A stretch of 64,000 bases of DNA from Candidatus Sphingomonas colombiensis (lineage in GTDB: Bacteria; Pseudomonadota; Alphaproteobacteria; Sphingomonadales; Sphingomonadaceae), in assembly GCA_029202845.1 (NCBI GenBank), contig CP119315.1, forward strand, positions 2,015,001-2,079,000, written 5' to 3'. This document shows, in pieces, positions 35,297 to 44,914 of this stretch (the stretch's first letter is position 1; every line of letters begins with the position of its first letter). The notes beneath the pieces are model-generated. The model ran no database searches. It was not told the DNA's origin and saw nothing but the letters and a program-made list of their open reading frames with translations. Both the position numbers and the translations under genes were made by a program.

Positions 35297-36582
35297 GCGA
35301 AGCGCCGGCACTCGAGGTCGGCAAATCGCGATGGAGCGAGATACTCCACCATCCGCTCGGTCAGCTCGGGCCGGGGCTGATCACTGGGGTGGCGGACGAC
35401 GATCCGAGCGGAATCGCGACCTATGCCCAGGCCGGCGCGCAATATGGCTTCGACATGTTGTGGACAATGCCGGTCGCCTATCCGCTGATGTCGGCGGTGC
35501 AGGTGATGTGCGCCCGGCTCGGGCGCGTGACGGGCAAGGGGCTTTCGGCCAATATCAAGACGGCCTTTTCCCCGCGCTTGCTGCGCGTGCTGGTCGCACT
35601 GCTGCTGATCGCCAATATGCTCAACATCGCGGCGGACGTCGCCGCGATGGGCGAGGCGGCGGAGCTGGTGACGGGGATCGGGCGGCGCTGGATGACGGTG
35701 GCGTTCGTGATCGCGACGCTCGGGCTGCAGGTGTTCGTCCCCTATCATCGCTACGTCAAATTTCTGAAATGGCTGACGATTTCACTTCTCGCCTATGCGG
35801 CGGTGCTGTTCACGGTGCATGTGCCATGGGGTGAAGTGCTGGCGCATACGATATGGCCACGGTTTCGGCTGGACAGCGATGCGGCGACGATGGTCGTCGC
35901 CGTATTCGGGACGACGATCAGCCCATATCTGTTCTTCTGGCAGGCATCCGAGGAGGTGGAGGATCTGCGCGGCGCGCCGGGCCTGATCGACGCCCCGGCG
36001 GACGCATCGGCCGAATTGTCGCGCATCTCCTGGGATACGTGGAGCGGGATGGCTTATTCCGATCTCACCGCCTTTTTCATCGCGCTGGCGACGGCCGTGA
36101 CGCTCCATGCCGGCGGGGTCACCACCATCGAAACCGCGGCACAGGCGGCGAGCGCGCTCCGGCCGATCGCCGGCGATTTCGCCTTTCTGCTGTTCGCGCT
36201 GGGCATCCTGGGGGTGGGGATGATCGGGGTGCCGGTGCTGGCGGGATCGGCCGCTTATGCAGCGGCGGAGGCAATGGGCTGGAAGAACGGGCTGGAGCGC
36301 AAGGCAACTGATGCGCGGGGCTTTTATGCGGTGATCGCGGTGTGTGTGCTCGCCGCGCTGGTGATCCAGTTTTCACCGATCAACCCAATGCGGGCGCTGT
36401 TCTGGAGCGCGGTGATCAACGGCGTCGTCGCGGTGCCGCTGATGATCGTGCTGCTGCTGCTCGTATCGCGGAAAAGCGTGATGGGGGCGTTTGTCGCGCC
36501 GCGCGCGATTCGCTGGCTCGGCTGGGGCGCCACGCTGTTGATGGGGGCGGCGTCGATAATGATGATCGGCGCGATGTTCTGA
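35293..36582 (+). CDS. NRAMP-family metal transporter with altered binding motifs
   Basis: 429 aa with about eleven membrane segments, the SLC11 fold. The first segment has GPGLITGVADDDPSGIATYA where Mn/Fe transporters have DPGN; here the metal-ligand Asn is Gly and the third residue is Ser. Segment six reads FGTTISPYLFFWQASEE where the canonical MPH triplet is SPY. Both metal-site motifs are thus replaced, as in SLC11-related clades with other specificities, such as magnesium. The ATG overlaps the upstream sulfotransferase stop by 4 bases. Confidence 0.85.
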   Translation: MSEAPALEVGKSRWSEILHHPLGQLGPGLITGVADDDPSGIATYAQAGAQYGFDMLWTMPVAYPLMSAVQVMCARLGRVTGKGLSANIKTAFSPRLLRVLVALLLIANMLNIAADVAAMGEAAELVTGIGRRWMTVAFVIATLGLQVFVPYHRYVKFLKWLTISLLAYAAVLFTVHVPWGEVLAHTIWPRFRLDSDAATMVVAVFGTTISPYLFFWQASEEVEDLRGAPGLIDAPADASAELSRISWDTWSGMAYSDLTAFFIALATAVTLHAGGVTTIETAAQAASALRPIAGDFAFLLFALGILGVGMIGVPVLAGSAAYAAAEAMGWKNGLERKATDARGFYAVIAVCVLAALVIQFSPINPMRALFWSAVINGVVAVPLMIVLLLLVSRKSVMGAFVAPRAIRWLGWGATLLMGAASIMMIGAMF

Positions 36583-36738
36583 TCTTCGCGGACGAACGCT
36601 GAGCAGTATTGGGCGAGTGATGCACGTTGCAAATCTGCCACGCTTTCGGGCCATTGTCGTTTTTAATGGAAAGTCTTGATTGACGGGTGCGCCGCGCCGC
36701 AACATTCTTGCAACAAAATGATCATTCGGGGGGCATGG

Positions 36739-39339
36739 GTGGCAAGTTTCAAGAACCGCACGTTGGTTATGCTTCTTGCTTCGGCCGCGCTGTCCAGCCC
36801 CGCCCTTGCTCAGACGACGGATCAACCGGCCACCCGTGCATCCAATGATGCGATGAGCGACATCATCGTCACCGCCCAGAAGCGCGATGAGAATATTCAG
36901 ACCGTTCCGATTTCAATCCAGGCCTTGTCAACGCGCAAGCTGGATCAGCTCAATATCTCGAATTTCAACGAATATACTCAGCTTCTGCCATCGGTCGCCT
37001 TCCAGACTTCACAGCCGGGCGTGACGACTGTTTACATGCGCGGCGTCGCCTCCGGGGGCGACGGCAATCACTCCGGTTCGCTGCCTTCGGTCGGCAGCTA
37101 TCTCGACGAACAGCCGGTGACGACGATCGGCGGCACCCTCGATATCCATATCTACGACGTCGCCCGCATCGAAAGCCTCTCCGGGCCGCAGGGCACGCTG
37201 TACGGCGCGTCGAGCGAGGCTGGCACGATCCGTATCATCACCAACAAGCCTGATACCGCTGGCTTTTACGGCCGCATCGATGGCGAATTGAACACTGTTC
37301 ACAAGGGCGGCGTCGGCGGCAAGCTGGAAGGGATGATCAACACGCCCTTCTCCGAAAACGTCGCGCTGCGCGTGGTCGGCTTCTACCAGAAGGACGCCGG
37401 TTATATCGACAACGTCGCCGGTACGCGGACCTTCTGCGGTTCGCCGACCTATGATGAAAACGGGGATATCAACGGCTGCATCAAGAACGGGATCACCGTC
37501 AACAACAATGCGCTGGTAAAGAAGGATTATAACGACACCGAAACCTGGGGCGGCCGCGCCGCGCTGAAGATTGATCTCGACAACAATTGGACGGTGACGC
37601 CGACAGTACTTTACCAGGAGCAGCGCAGCCACGGCAGCTATGGCTATGATCCGTCGCTCGGCGATCTCAAGGTGCAGCATTTCCTGCCGGAATATCGCCG
37701 CGACCGCTTCATTCAGGGCGCGCTGACGATCGAGGGCAAGGTCGGCAATTGGGACATTACCTATGCCGGCGCCTATCTCGATCGCCGCGATACGCAGTCC
37801 AGCGATTATACCGATTACGCCGAAGCCTATGATTCGCTTTACCAATCGCACGGCGGCCTCGCGAATTATTTCTATTATCAGGATGCCCTCGGCAACACGA
37901 TCGCCCCGCTCCAGCGCGTGCTCGGCACCGATCATTTCAAGAAAATGAGCCAGGAGTTCCGCGTTGCTTCGCCGAGCACGGAGCGGCTTCGTATCGTCGC
38001 GGGCGCTTTCTATCAGCGCCAGTCGAACCTGATTCATCAGGATTATCAGATTGCCGGGCTGGCACCCAATCTGTCGGTCAACGGCCATCCGGGCACCCTG
38101 TGGCTCACCCAACAGCATCGCGTTGACAAGGACTATGCGATGTTCGGCGAGGCAAGCTTCGACATTTTGCCAACGCTGACCGCCACGGCGGGCGCACGCG
38201 CCTATATCTACGACAATTCGCTACTTGGTTTCTTCGGCTTCGGGCGCAATCCGGATGCTGGCGACGGCGGCATTCCTTACACGGCGACCCCGTATAACGC
38301 GGCGGGAAGCTCTCGCACCGGCGTGGCGGGCTGTTATCTCACCAACGGGCAGACGTTGCGCGATACCGTGGGTGCCGGGCAGGTGCCGCCACCGTTCGCG
38401 CCGGCCGCGGTTGCCGGTGGCCCGTGCACCAACCTCGCCAATATCTCCGGTACCAACCTCATTCCCAAGCGGACGCAGGGGCAGGGGGCGACTTATAAAT
38501 TCAACCTGACGTGGAAGCCGAGCGATCAGGTGATGCTCTATGCCACATGGTCGCGCGGTTTCCGCCCCGGCGGCATCAACCGGCGCGGCGACGTGCGGGA
38601 TTATGCGCCCGACTTCCTGACCAATTACGAGGTCGGGTGGAAAACGACGTTGCTCGGCGGGATGCTGCGCTTCAACGGCGCGGTCTATCAGCAGAATTGG
38701 GATGCGTTCCAATTCTCCTTCCTTGGTCAGAACAGCTTCACGGTAATCGAGAACGGGCCGAGCGCGCGTATCCGTGGCGTGGAGATGGACGCGAACCTGT
38801 CGACCGGACCGCTCACGTTGACGGCTGCGGGGTCTTATACGGACGCCCGGACGCGCCAGAATCTGTGTCTTCAGGCCGATCCGACCTTCACCTGCTCCGG
38901 GTTGACTGAGGGGGGTGATCAAAACCTTATTTCGGCGCCCAAGGGCACGCGCCTGCCGATAACGCCCGAGTTCAAAATCACGGGAACGGCGCGATATACC
39001 GTTCCGCTGGGCGATAGCGTGAAGGGCTATGTCCAGGCGCTGGTGTCGCATCAAAGTTCGGCGTCGTCGGATATTCGGACCGCGGTTTATCAAACGGGCA
39101 CCGGCTTGATCATCAATCCCGCCGCGGAGCTGGGACGGCTGCGCGCCTATACCACCGGCAATCTCGCGCTCGGCGCGGAAATCGGCAGCAATTATACGAT
39201 CGAGGTTTTTGCGCAAAATCTGTGGGATGTGCGCGGCGAAATCTCACGTTTCCAGGAATGCGGGTCGTGCGGACAACGGCCCTATATCGTGCCGATCACG
39301 CCGCGGACCATCGGTATCCGCGCGGGCGCGAAGTTCTAG
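36739..39339 (+). CDS. TonB-dependent outer membrane receptor
   Basis: 866 aa from GTG 36739, chosen because a GGGGGG site precedes it and the signal peptide (LVMLLASAALSSPALAQ) follows at once; ATG 36718 is an alternative. TonB box DIIVTAQKRDENIQTVPISI, plug motifs YMRGVAS and YDVARIESLSGPQGTLYGAS with SEAGTIRIITNKP, then the barrel, ending AGAKF with terminal Phe. This is the FecA/CirA-like layout abundant in sphingomonads. A central loop holds several Cys pairs. No substrate enzyme lies next to it. The 156 bases before it hold no clear promoter. Confidence 0.93.
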   Translation: MASFKNRTLVMLLASAALSSPALAQTTDQPATRASNDAMSDIIVTAQKRDENIQTVPISIQALSTRKLDQLNISNFNEYTQLLPSVAFQTSQPGVTTVYMRGVASGGDGNHSGSLPSVGSYLDEQPVTTIGGTLDIHIYDVARIESLSGPQGTLYGASSEAGTIRIITNKPDTAGFYGRIDGELNTVHKGGVGGKLEGMINTPFSENVALRVVGFYQKDAGYIDNVAGTRTFCGSPTYDENGDINGCIKNGITVNNNALVKKDYNDTETWGGRAALKIDLDNNWTVTPTVLYQEQRSHGSYGYDPSLGDLKVQHFLPEYRRDRFIQGALTIEGKVGNWDITYAGAYLDRRDTQSSDYTDYAEAYDSLYQSHGGLANYFYYQDALGNTIAPLQRVLGTDHFKKMSQEFRVASPSTERLRIVAGAFYQRQSNLIHQDYQIAGLAPNLSVNGHPGTLWLTQQHRVDKDYAMFGEASFDILPTLTATAGARAYIYDNSLLGFFGFGRNPDAGDGGIPYTATPYNAAGSSRTGVAGCYLTNGQTLRDTVGAGQVPPPFAPAAVAGGPCTNLANISGTNLIPKRTQGQGATYKFNLTWKPSDQVMLYATWSRGFRPGGINRRGDVRDYAPDFLTNYEVGWKTTLLGGMLRFNGAVYQQNWDAFQFSFLGQNSFTVIENGPSARIRGVEMDANLSTGPLTLTAAGSYTDARTRQNLCLQADPTFTCSGLTEGGDQNLISAPKGTRLPITPEFKITGTARYTVPLGDSVKGYVQALVSHQSSASSDIRTAVYQTGTGLIINPAAELGRLRAYTTGNLALGAEIGSNYTIEVFAQNLWDVRGEISRFQECGSCGQRPYIVPITPRTIGIRAGAKF

Positions 39340-39381
39340 GGGAGGAGCCTGGCGTATCTGGATGCGCCACGGTTTCAGGGG

Positions 39382-39412
39382 AAGGACGGGGTGGCCACGC
39401 CCCGTCCTTTTC
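39382..39412 (+). terminator. rho-independent terminator of the TonB receptor gene
   Basis: AAGGACGGGG (39382-39391) pairs with CCCCGTCCTT (39400-39409) around an 8-base loop and runs into TTTCC. It lies 43 bases after the stop at 39339. From here to 39607 no gene is visible. Confidence 0.8.
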
Positions 39413-39607
39413 CGTTGGGGCTCCGTTGATCAAGGGCTGTGGGGGCGACAATTTCGCGTTGTCGACTGCCGGGTACGCACTGGCCTGAAAGGTGGCGGCT
39501 GGCGGATCACCAGCTTATTCTAGCTCTATCGAAGACTCGCGGTCTCGAAGTGTGTGCCGCCCCTTCTCAGCCTCGACCTTGCGCACCGGCCTGCGCGACC
39601 GTTGTAG

Positions 39608-39642
39608 GCAAAGGAAAAGGCGCCGGGTTCAATCGGCGCCTT
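39608..39642 (-). terminator. rho-independent terminator of the PEP-CTERM gene
   Basis: On the minus strand AAGGCGCCG pairs with CGGCGCCTT (39634-39642 with 39617-39625) around an 8-base loop, then the T-rich TTCCTTTGCC. It sits 24 bases after the stop of the PEP-CTERM protein gene. Confidence 0.75.
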
Positions 39643-39666
39643 CCGAGTTTCTTACCTGTCAGGCTG

Positions 39667-40191
39667 TCAGGCGAACCGCACTTTGACCGCGCGGCGGCGC
39701 ATCGCCGCGCCGACCAGGCCGAAGCCCGCGATCATCATCGCCCAGGTGGCCGGCTCGGGAACGGCGCCCGCGACGGCGGAAACGGAGCCGGAAGTCAGAT
39801 AGCGATTATAGCCCTTCTCGGTTTCGCTGGTGGTCTGGTTCAGCGAGGTGCCGGTCGATGTGAGCGGGCTGTTGAAAAATACGTTGAGTTTCGCGTTCGA
39901 GAACGTCGCCGACAGGCCCTGAGCGGCGTTCCAGAACAGCGCGGTCGCGTTGCCGAACGTATAGGTAGTCCCGGTGTAGCTGCCATAGGGCCAGCCGCTG
40001 TTGGTGGACGACGTGATCGAGAAGCCGATAAGCGTCGCGAGGTCGTCGCTCGTGGTGAACGTGCCGGACAGCGTTCCGCCGTCGACGAGCTTCACATTGT
40101 CGAGATTGAACACCGCCGCAGCTGAAGCGGGAGCTGCCGTGCCGAGCATGGCAACGGTCGAAAGGGCTGCGGCAACTACCAACTTACGCAT
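39667..40191 (-). CDS. PEPxxWA-CTERM sorting domain protein
   Basis: 174 aa. N-terminal signal peptide ends PASAAA; the middle is a Ser/Thr-rich beta-type region. The C-terminus is the sorting tripartite signal: VPEPATWAMM, a hydrophobic helix (IAGFGLVGAA) and basic MRRRAVKVRFA. Exosortase systems of sphingomonads recognise this motif and release the protein to the surface or matrix. No exosortase gene lies in the window. The ATG has GGGGAT upstream. The 245 bases between this gene and the island boundary at 40437 hold nothing I can name. Confidence 0.9.
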   Translation of the reverse strand: MRKLVVAAALSTVAMLGTAAPASAAAVFNLDNVKLVDGGTLSGTFTTSDDLATLIGFSITSSTNSGWPYGSYTGTTYTFGNATALFWNAAQGLSATFSNAKLNVFFNSPLTSTGTSLNQTTSETEKGYNRYLTSGSVSAVAGAVPEPATWAMMIAGFGLVGAAMRRRAVKVRFA

Positions 40192-40436
40192 TTAAAATCC
40201 CCGTGTTTTCCAGCTAGCGCCAGCGACGAATCGCGTCGTCTCGTTCGATCGTGGTCCGTAGAGGCAAGGTTTGGCGACCAACAGTCCGTTAACCACGAGT
40301 TTTCCGCCGCGTCCCAAATCGGAACAGTCATTTCCGCGCTGACTGGAAACGAGGATTCGCAGCTCTTCCCGCGACGGATGTGGGCGGGCGGCCAACGCGC
40401 CGTGCCATGCTGGCTGCAAATCGATTTCTAGAGAAG

Positions 40437-40454
40437 GTGGCAGGGGATCTCGGA
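40437..40454 (+). repeat. attachment site copy, distal end
   Basis: GTGGCAGGGGATCTCGGA matches the tRNA-Trp end at 46447-46464 in 17 of 18 positions (T against G at position 12). It marks the far end of the island and lies 120 bases before the integrase start. Confidence 0.8.
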
Positions 40455-40529
40455 GACGTTGACAGGGGTGGTTTAAGGCGTTGGTTTTGCATAATTTCAG
40501 TGATTTTCAAAGCGTTGTATCCGACGATG

Positions 40530-40555
40530 CCTATCCAACAAACCTATCCTACACG
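40530..40555 (+). repeat. arm-type repeat, distal end
   Basis: Two CCTATCC copies 13 bp apart (40530 and 40543) followed by TACACG. The same 26-bp arrangement is at 46373-46398, same direction, differing at 2 positions. Tandem short repeats inside each end of a tyrosine-integrase element fit arm-binding sites of the integrase N-terminal domain. Confidence 0.6.
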
Positions 40556-40574
40556 TCCTTGAAAGCTCCCTAAA

Positions 40575-42040
40575 ATGGCAAGCCTGAAGCTCCAACATCG
40601 CCAATACTGGGCCACCGTGCGCGCGCCGAAGGGCCTTCAGGATCATTACGACGACAAGAAGCACCTAATACCGAAACCTTCACACTTCTGACGTGAAGGT
40701 GGCGAGGGTTGAGGCCGCCGCATGGGAAGCGATGCTGCGGATGGAGTGGCAGGAGAAGCAGGGCCGGTCCGTCAGCGACCCCGGCGCACTCCGCCGCATC
40801 TACACAGATGCTACGCCGGCAGGCGGCCGAGGGTGCGTTCGTTGTCCATCAGGGCGATGAGGACCCGGTTGAGGCTGGAATTGAACATGAGCTGGGGAAG
40901 ATGGCCGACGCCGATCCTGACCCCGATGGCGAGCTTACCGCTAACGCCGCGATCCGCGTTGCCGCCCTTCAGGATGCGCTGCGGGAGGTGAGGGGGCAGA
41001 AGGTGCCTCAACGGAAGGAGCTTGAGCCAGCCTTTAGCGAGGTGGTGTCGGATTACATGACCCAATGGCGCACCCAGCGCGGCCTCAAGGAAACCAACAC
41101 GGAGCAGCAGAAGGACGCCACGTTCCGCCTGTTCAAGGGCTTCTGGAACGATAAACCTATTCGGGGCGTCCGCGACGCCGACGCTTCCCGCTTTCACGAT
41201 GCGCTTCGCCGTACCGACCGCGACTGGGCGCGCGCCAACGGCGCCAAGGAGATGGCATGGGCTAAGGTTCAGGAGCTGTTTGGGGGCAGCGACAACGGAT
41301 TGGCCGACGCCACCATGAACCGCCATCTGGCGACCCTGAAGGGCCTTTGGGATTGGGCCGCGAGGCGCGGTCATTGCTCTGGTCACAACCCGTTTGATGG
41401 TTTCCACCGGAAGCTGCGAACCGGCGTGAACGTGCTGGGCTATCTGGCATGGGAGAAGGAGGAGCTTGGCGCGCTGTTCGCCAAGCCGCCGAAGCGGGCG
41501 GACATTCGGGAGGTTATCCTAGTCGGGATGTACTCCGGGATGCGCCTTGACGAGATTGCGTCGCTCCGGTGGGAGCAGCTTCGGGAGGGCGAGGGCGTCC
41601 GGTATTTCCAAGTGGAGGACGCGAAGACCCCAGCCGGGAACCGACAGGTGCCCCTCCACCCGTCGCTGGCGTGGCTCTGGGACCGCAAGCCGGCCGGTGG
41701 CACGGGACAAGTATGGACCACCTTCAACGGGGAGGGGCCGGGGAAGAAAGCGGGCGCCGACGCCAGCAAGGAGTTTTCTCGCTTCAAGTCTGCTCGCGGC
41801 TTCAAGGATCGCCGCAAGGTGTTCCATTCGTTCCGCAAGAACGTCACGCGGATCATGGAGAGGGCCACCGTGCCGGAGAACGAATGGGCGCAGGTGTTCG
41901 GCCATGAGAAGGGGTTCACCTACGGGCGTTACAATCCCGACGGGATCACGTTGGAGCGCAAGCGGGATATTATCGAGCTGATCGAATATCCCGGCGTGAC
42001 TTTGCCGGCACCGGCGCGGCCCTCAAGCGATGCAGGATAA
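40575..42040 (+). pseudogene. int: tyrosine recombinase (integrase), 5' part frameshifted twice
   Basis: ATG 40575 starts MASLKLQHRQYWATVRAPKG, the usual leader of DUF6538-type integrases, but this frame stops at 40689-40691. The sense continues one frame over (DVKVARVEAAAWEAMLRMEW) and shifts again near 40805-40825 into the long frame ending at 42040. The catalytic half is whole: Arg in YSGMRLDEIASL, Lys in DAKTPAGNRQVPLH, HSFRKN, FGHEKG and the Tyr in YGRYNPDG. A protein from an internal start would lack the arm-binding domain. Sequencing indels are possible, though flanking core genes look intact. Confidence 0.8.
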
Positions 42041-43592
42041 TCCCGTCATTTCCCGCCCCACAGGCACGATAGCCAAATCCAATGACTCCTTATCCTCCAT
42101 CCCGATAATCAGCGCCGAAGCGGCTTCTTTGGCGCCTTTAGGCCACTTCCCGAACTCCGACCGGCGGCGCGAGTTGGAGAACAGCCGCCCAGTCCGTTGG
42201 GATCGTGTAACGACGCATCAAGGTGCGGCAGGGGCTATCGCTGGGCTGGTCGATGCGATGGTGGCGTGTGAGGATAGGAAACGCGCACGGCGGGCCGACG
42301 CCATGGAGCGCGTCCGGGCGGCCATGGCGGCGCTGACGCTCGACCTGTTCGCTTGCGCCGCCGCCACCCCGTCCCGGTTCATTGCGTATTCCCGCGACCG
42401 CAATGCATACCGGGCGAGCCGCTATCGCAACGCGGCTATCACCTTCACCGCCGCCACCGACGTTGTCGACTTCCTCGAATGCAACGGCTGGGCGGAAGGC
42501 GCAGGGGCTATCAGAGCAGGGGCGAGGCCGGACGTGTCATTGGCCGCCGGTCCCGTCTGCGCGCCACCGCAAAGCTGGTCGAGCATTTCGCGGCGGCAGG
42601 GCTGACGATCCACGACCTATCGTTCGATCCGGTTGCAGAGGTGGTCCGGTTGAAGCGCCGGGTCATAGTCGGGCTGGCGCAGGTCAACACGCTGGCGGAA
42701 TATGAGGACGATGAGACCACGCGGACGATGCGTTCCGACCTCCAGCGCCTCAATGGACTCCTTCGGGACACGCGCGTCGACCTTAAAGACGTCCCGCCGG
42801 GGAATGACGGGATCGATGGCGATGCGTTCGATGACGGTGCCGATGATGACGACCGGCCGGAAGCCGCCGACCACACCGCCATCCGCCTCCATCGGGTATT
42901 CAATGACGGCCGGTTTGATCGTGGCGGCCGGTTCTACGGCGGGTGGTGGATGGCGCTGCCGAGCCATCGTCGTGCCGCCGTACTGCTCGATGGCGAGGTG
43001 ACGGTCGAACTGGATTATTGCGCCCTCCATCCCCGGCTCTGTTACGCGCTCTCCCGACTGGACTGGCCGGCTGATGCCGATCCTTACGCGCTGCCCGCCG
43101 CGCCCCACGTAGCCCGTAGCGTCACCAAGGCGGCCTTCACGCGCCTCCTCAACGTCAGTGCTGGCGTTACCCCCGCGTGCCCCCAAAGGCATCCCGAAGC
43201 GGCTCTGGCGGGAAGCGCTGGCGGGGGTGCAGGAGTTGCATAGCGCAATCGCGGGCTGGTTCGGTGCCGGCCGGGGCATGGAATTGCAGCGGATCGACAG
43301 CGCCATCGCATCCGTCGTTCTCGACAGCCTCGCTTATCGGGGCATTCCCTGCTTGCCGATCCATGACAGCTTCATCGTCCCAGCTTCGAAGGAGTTGGCG
43401 TTGGGCGAGTCGATGTACATGGCCTTCAGGGGGCAGATGGAGCATTTTGGGGGGCGGAAGGCATGGCCTGCGATTTCCGGCTGGTCATCGCCGGCGGTGG
43501 AAGCGAAGGTAATGCGGTCGATGGACCCGGACTGGACACCAGCCCTCGCACCATCGGCAGGGCTGGAGGAAGTGGGGGCGAGGGAGCCTTAA
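42030..43592 (+). pseudogene. polymerase-like protein (family A / T7-like motifs), broken by two frameshifts
   Basis: Three consecutive open segments, 42030 to about 42535, about 42535 to 43170 and about 43170 to 43592, read in different frames but join into one protein of about 520 aa. The first parts look like winged-helix DNA binding (FTAATDVVDFLECNGWAEG; SRLRATAKLVEHF). Then come VELDYCALHPRLCYALS (43010, like polymerase motif A), RSVTKAAFTRLLN (43115, motif B, RSVTK as I recall it in T7 RNA polymerase) and LPIHDSFIVP (43359, motif C). RVFNDGRFDRGGRFYGGWW precedes motif A. Polymerase activity is inference. The start overlaps the integrase stop by 11 bases. Confidence 0.6.
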
Positions 43593-43672
43593 GGTACACC
43601 CCAAATACCATCACTAAGAGCCTTAAGCTTAGCCGCTTGCCGTCCGACCATATCCGTCGCAGCATCGCGGCT

Positions 43673-44149
43673 ATGCCTACAGATGCGCGGCGACTACGCC
43701 TGATCCTGTTTCACGCCCAGAGCGGCTTCTGTGCCGGATGTGGCAACAAGATACGCAGCAAGCCGGGTCGGTCCAACGACCCGCTCGCGCCAACCTTCGA
43801 CCACGTGTGCCCGCGCTCCAAGGGCGGCAAAAGCTTAGTGACGAATGGGCTATTGAAGCATCGCCGCTGTAACGCACAACGTGGCGACCGCCCTCCGACC
43901 GGCTGCGACCGTCTATGGCAGATAGTGGTATCTGCGCGGCTGAAGCACGCAAAAAGCCAAGCGCTGCCCGAGTTCTACGCGGAGCGGGATCGCGTACGTC
44001 GGGAGGAGCTGCGAGCGGTTCGGGCTGCGATCATAGAAGCCGGGCGGACGGTCGAGGGACGTGACGGCGTCAGCTATCGGCTATGGGGTTTCGTGCGCCT
44101 GTCACCGCGATGTGAGGAGGGGCCTGCACTGCTCCCAAGTTCGTCGTAG
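43673..44149 (+). CDS. HNH endonuclease-like protein
   Basis: 158 aa. FCAGCGNKI gives a zinc-binding Cys pair; PTFDHVCPRSKGGKSLVTNG and LLKHRRCNAQRGDRPP form the HNH betabeta-alpha-metal site with the second zinc pair partly present (H-x2-C-N). This type is common in phages and islands and cuts DNA. ATG 43673 has no clear ribosome site and the frame is open upstream to about 43463. It lies 80 bases after the broken polymerase-like gene. Confidence 0.72.
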   Translation: MPTDARRLRLILFHAQSGFCAGCGNKIRSKPGRSNDPLAPTFDHVCPRSKGGKSLVTNGLLKHRRCNAQRGDRPPTGCDRLWQIVVSARLKHAKSQALPEFYAERDRVRREELRAVRAAIIEAGRTVEGRDGVSYRLWGFVRLSPRCEEGPALLPSSS

Positions 44150-44175
44150 CCACGAAGATCGCCTTCGATACCGCA

Positions 44176-44496
44176 GTGATCTCCATCGACCGCGAGGGTG
44201 TCATCATGATCGACGCGCGGCAGCTTCATGGGTGGCTGGGCGTCCGAGATTACTTCCATCAGTGGGTGAAGCGTCGGGCGGAGGAATATGGGCTCGAGGA
44301 CGGGACGGACTTTTGCACGAGCGTTTGCAAAACCGGCGGATGCTCCCGCACCGACTACCTCCTCACCATCGACATGGCGAAGGAACTGTCGACGGTCGAG
44401 CGCACCGAACGTGGCCAATTAGTGCTCCCCCTCGGAGAGGGAATCGGCTTCGGACCAGTTTCGGCCCTAGCTGACCCGATAGCCCACACTCTTTGA
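44176..44496 (+). CDS. AntA-type phage antirepressor, C-terminally truncated
   Basis: 106 aa from GTG 44176 (ATG 44206 possible). The core IDARQLHGWLGVRDYFHQWV ... EDGTDFCTSVCK ... DYLLTIDMAKELSTVER is the AntA/AntB domain of phage antirepressors, which relieve repression of lytic genes. Intact members normally continue past the VERxExG point into another domain; here the tail changes to LVLPLGEGIGFGPVS and stops. The loss fits decay of the island. Its presence indicates a phage origin. Confidence 0.65.
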   Translation: MISIDREGVIMIDARQLHGWLGVRDYFHQWVKRRAEEYGLEDGTDFCTSVCKTGGCSRTDYLLTIDMAKELSTVERTERGQLVLPLGEGIGFGPVSALADPIAHTL

Positions 44497-44668
44497 TTAG
44501 AGCGCACTCTCGGAGAGAGAGCCCAATTAGGCCGCATCTTGTAACTGGGCCGCATCATTGGGGGAGAAATCCGCCTCGCTCCATCATTCCTCAAACCCCG
44601 AATACGCCACGCCGCCGGATCGCCGTTCCTGGCGTCATCGCGCCGCCGTGCCGCGAGTAGGAGAACCC

Positions 44669-44914
44669 TTGAACAACCCACGCCGCTCCCGCGCTTCCGC
44701 AATTAATGAGAAGTGCAAAGCCTGTATCTGCGATCCGTATGTCGCGGGGACATGGCGCGAGCAGCTCGCCGCATGCCCCTCCGCCAATTGTCCGCTGTTC
44801 GAGGTGCGGCCGGTCCCGCGATCTTGCATCGTGAACGGAGTTTGCGGCCCCGCCGCGATCAATGCCGTCAGGATGAAGCTCGATATGATCGACCGCCGCT
44901 GCGCCGCCGCCTGA
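44669..44914 (+). CDS. small Cys-rich phage-type protein
   Basis: 81 aa from TTG 44669, which has a clear AGGAGA 5 bases upstream and no better start. Five of its six cysteines lie in KCKACICDPYVAGTWREQLA, ACPSANCPLF and a later RSCIVNGVCG, spaced like a zinc ribbon. Short proteins of the form KC-x2-C ... GTWR ... C-x4-C-PL are frequent beside phage and island modules. Function unknown. The ribosome site and codon pattern favour a functional gene within an otherwise degraded element. Confidence 0.6.
   Translation: MNNPRRSRASAINEKCKACICDPYVAGTWREQLAACPSANCPLFEVRPVPRSCIVNGVCGPAAINAVRMKLDMIDRRCAAA

Noticed and set aside
39222..39540. Plus-strand frames after the second TonB receptor
   Set aside because: They cross the terminator hairpin and have no protein character.
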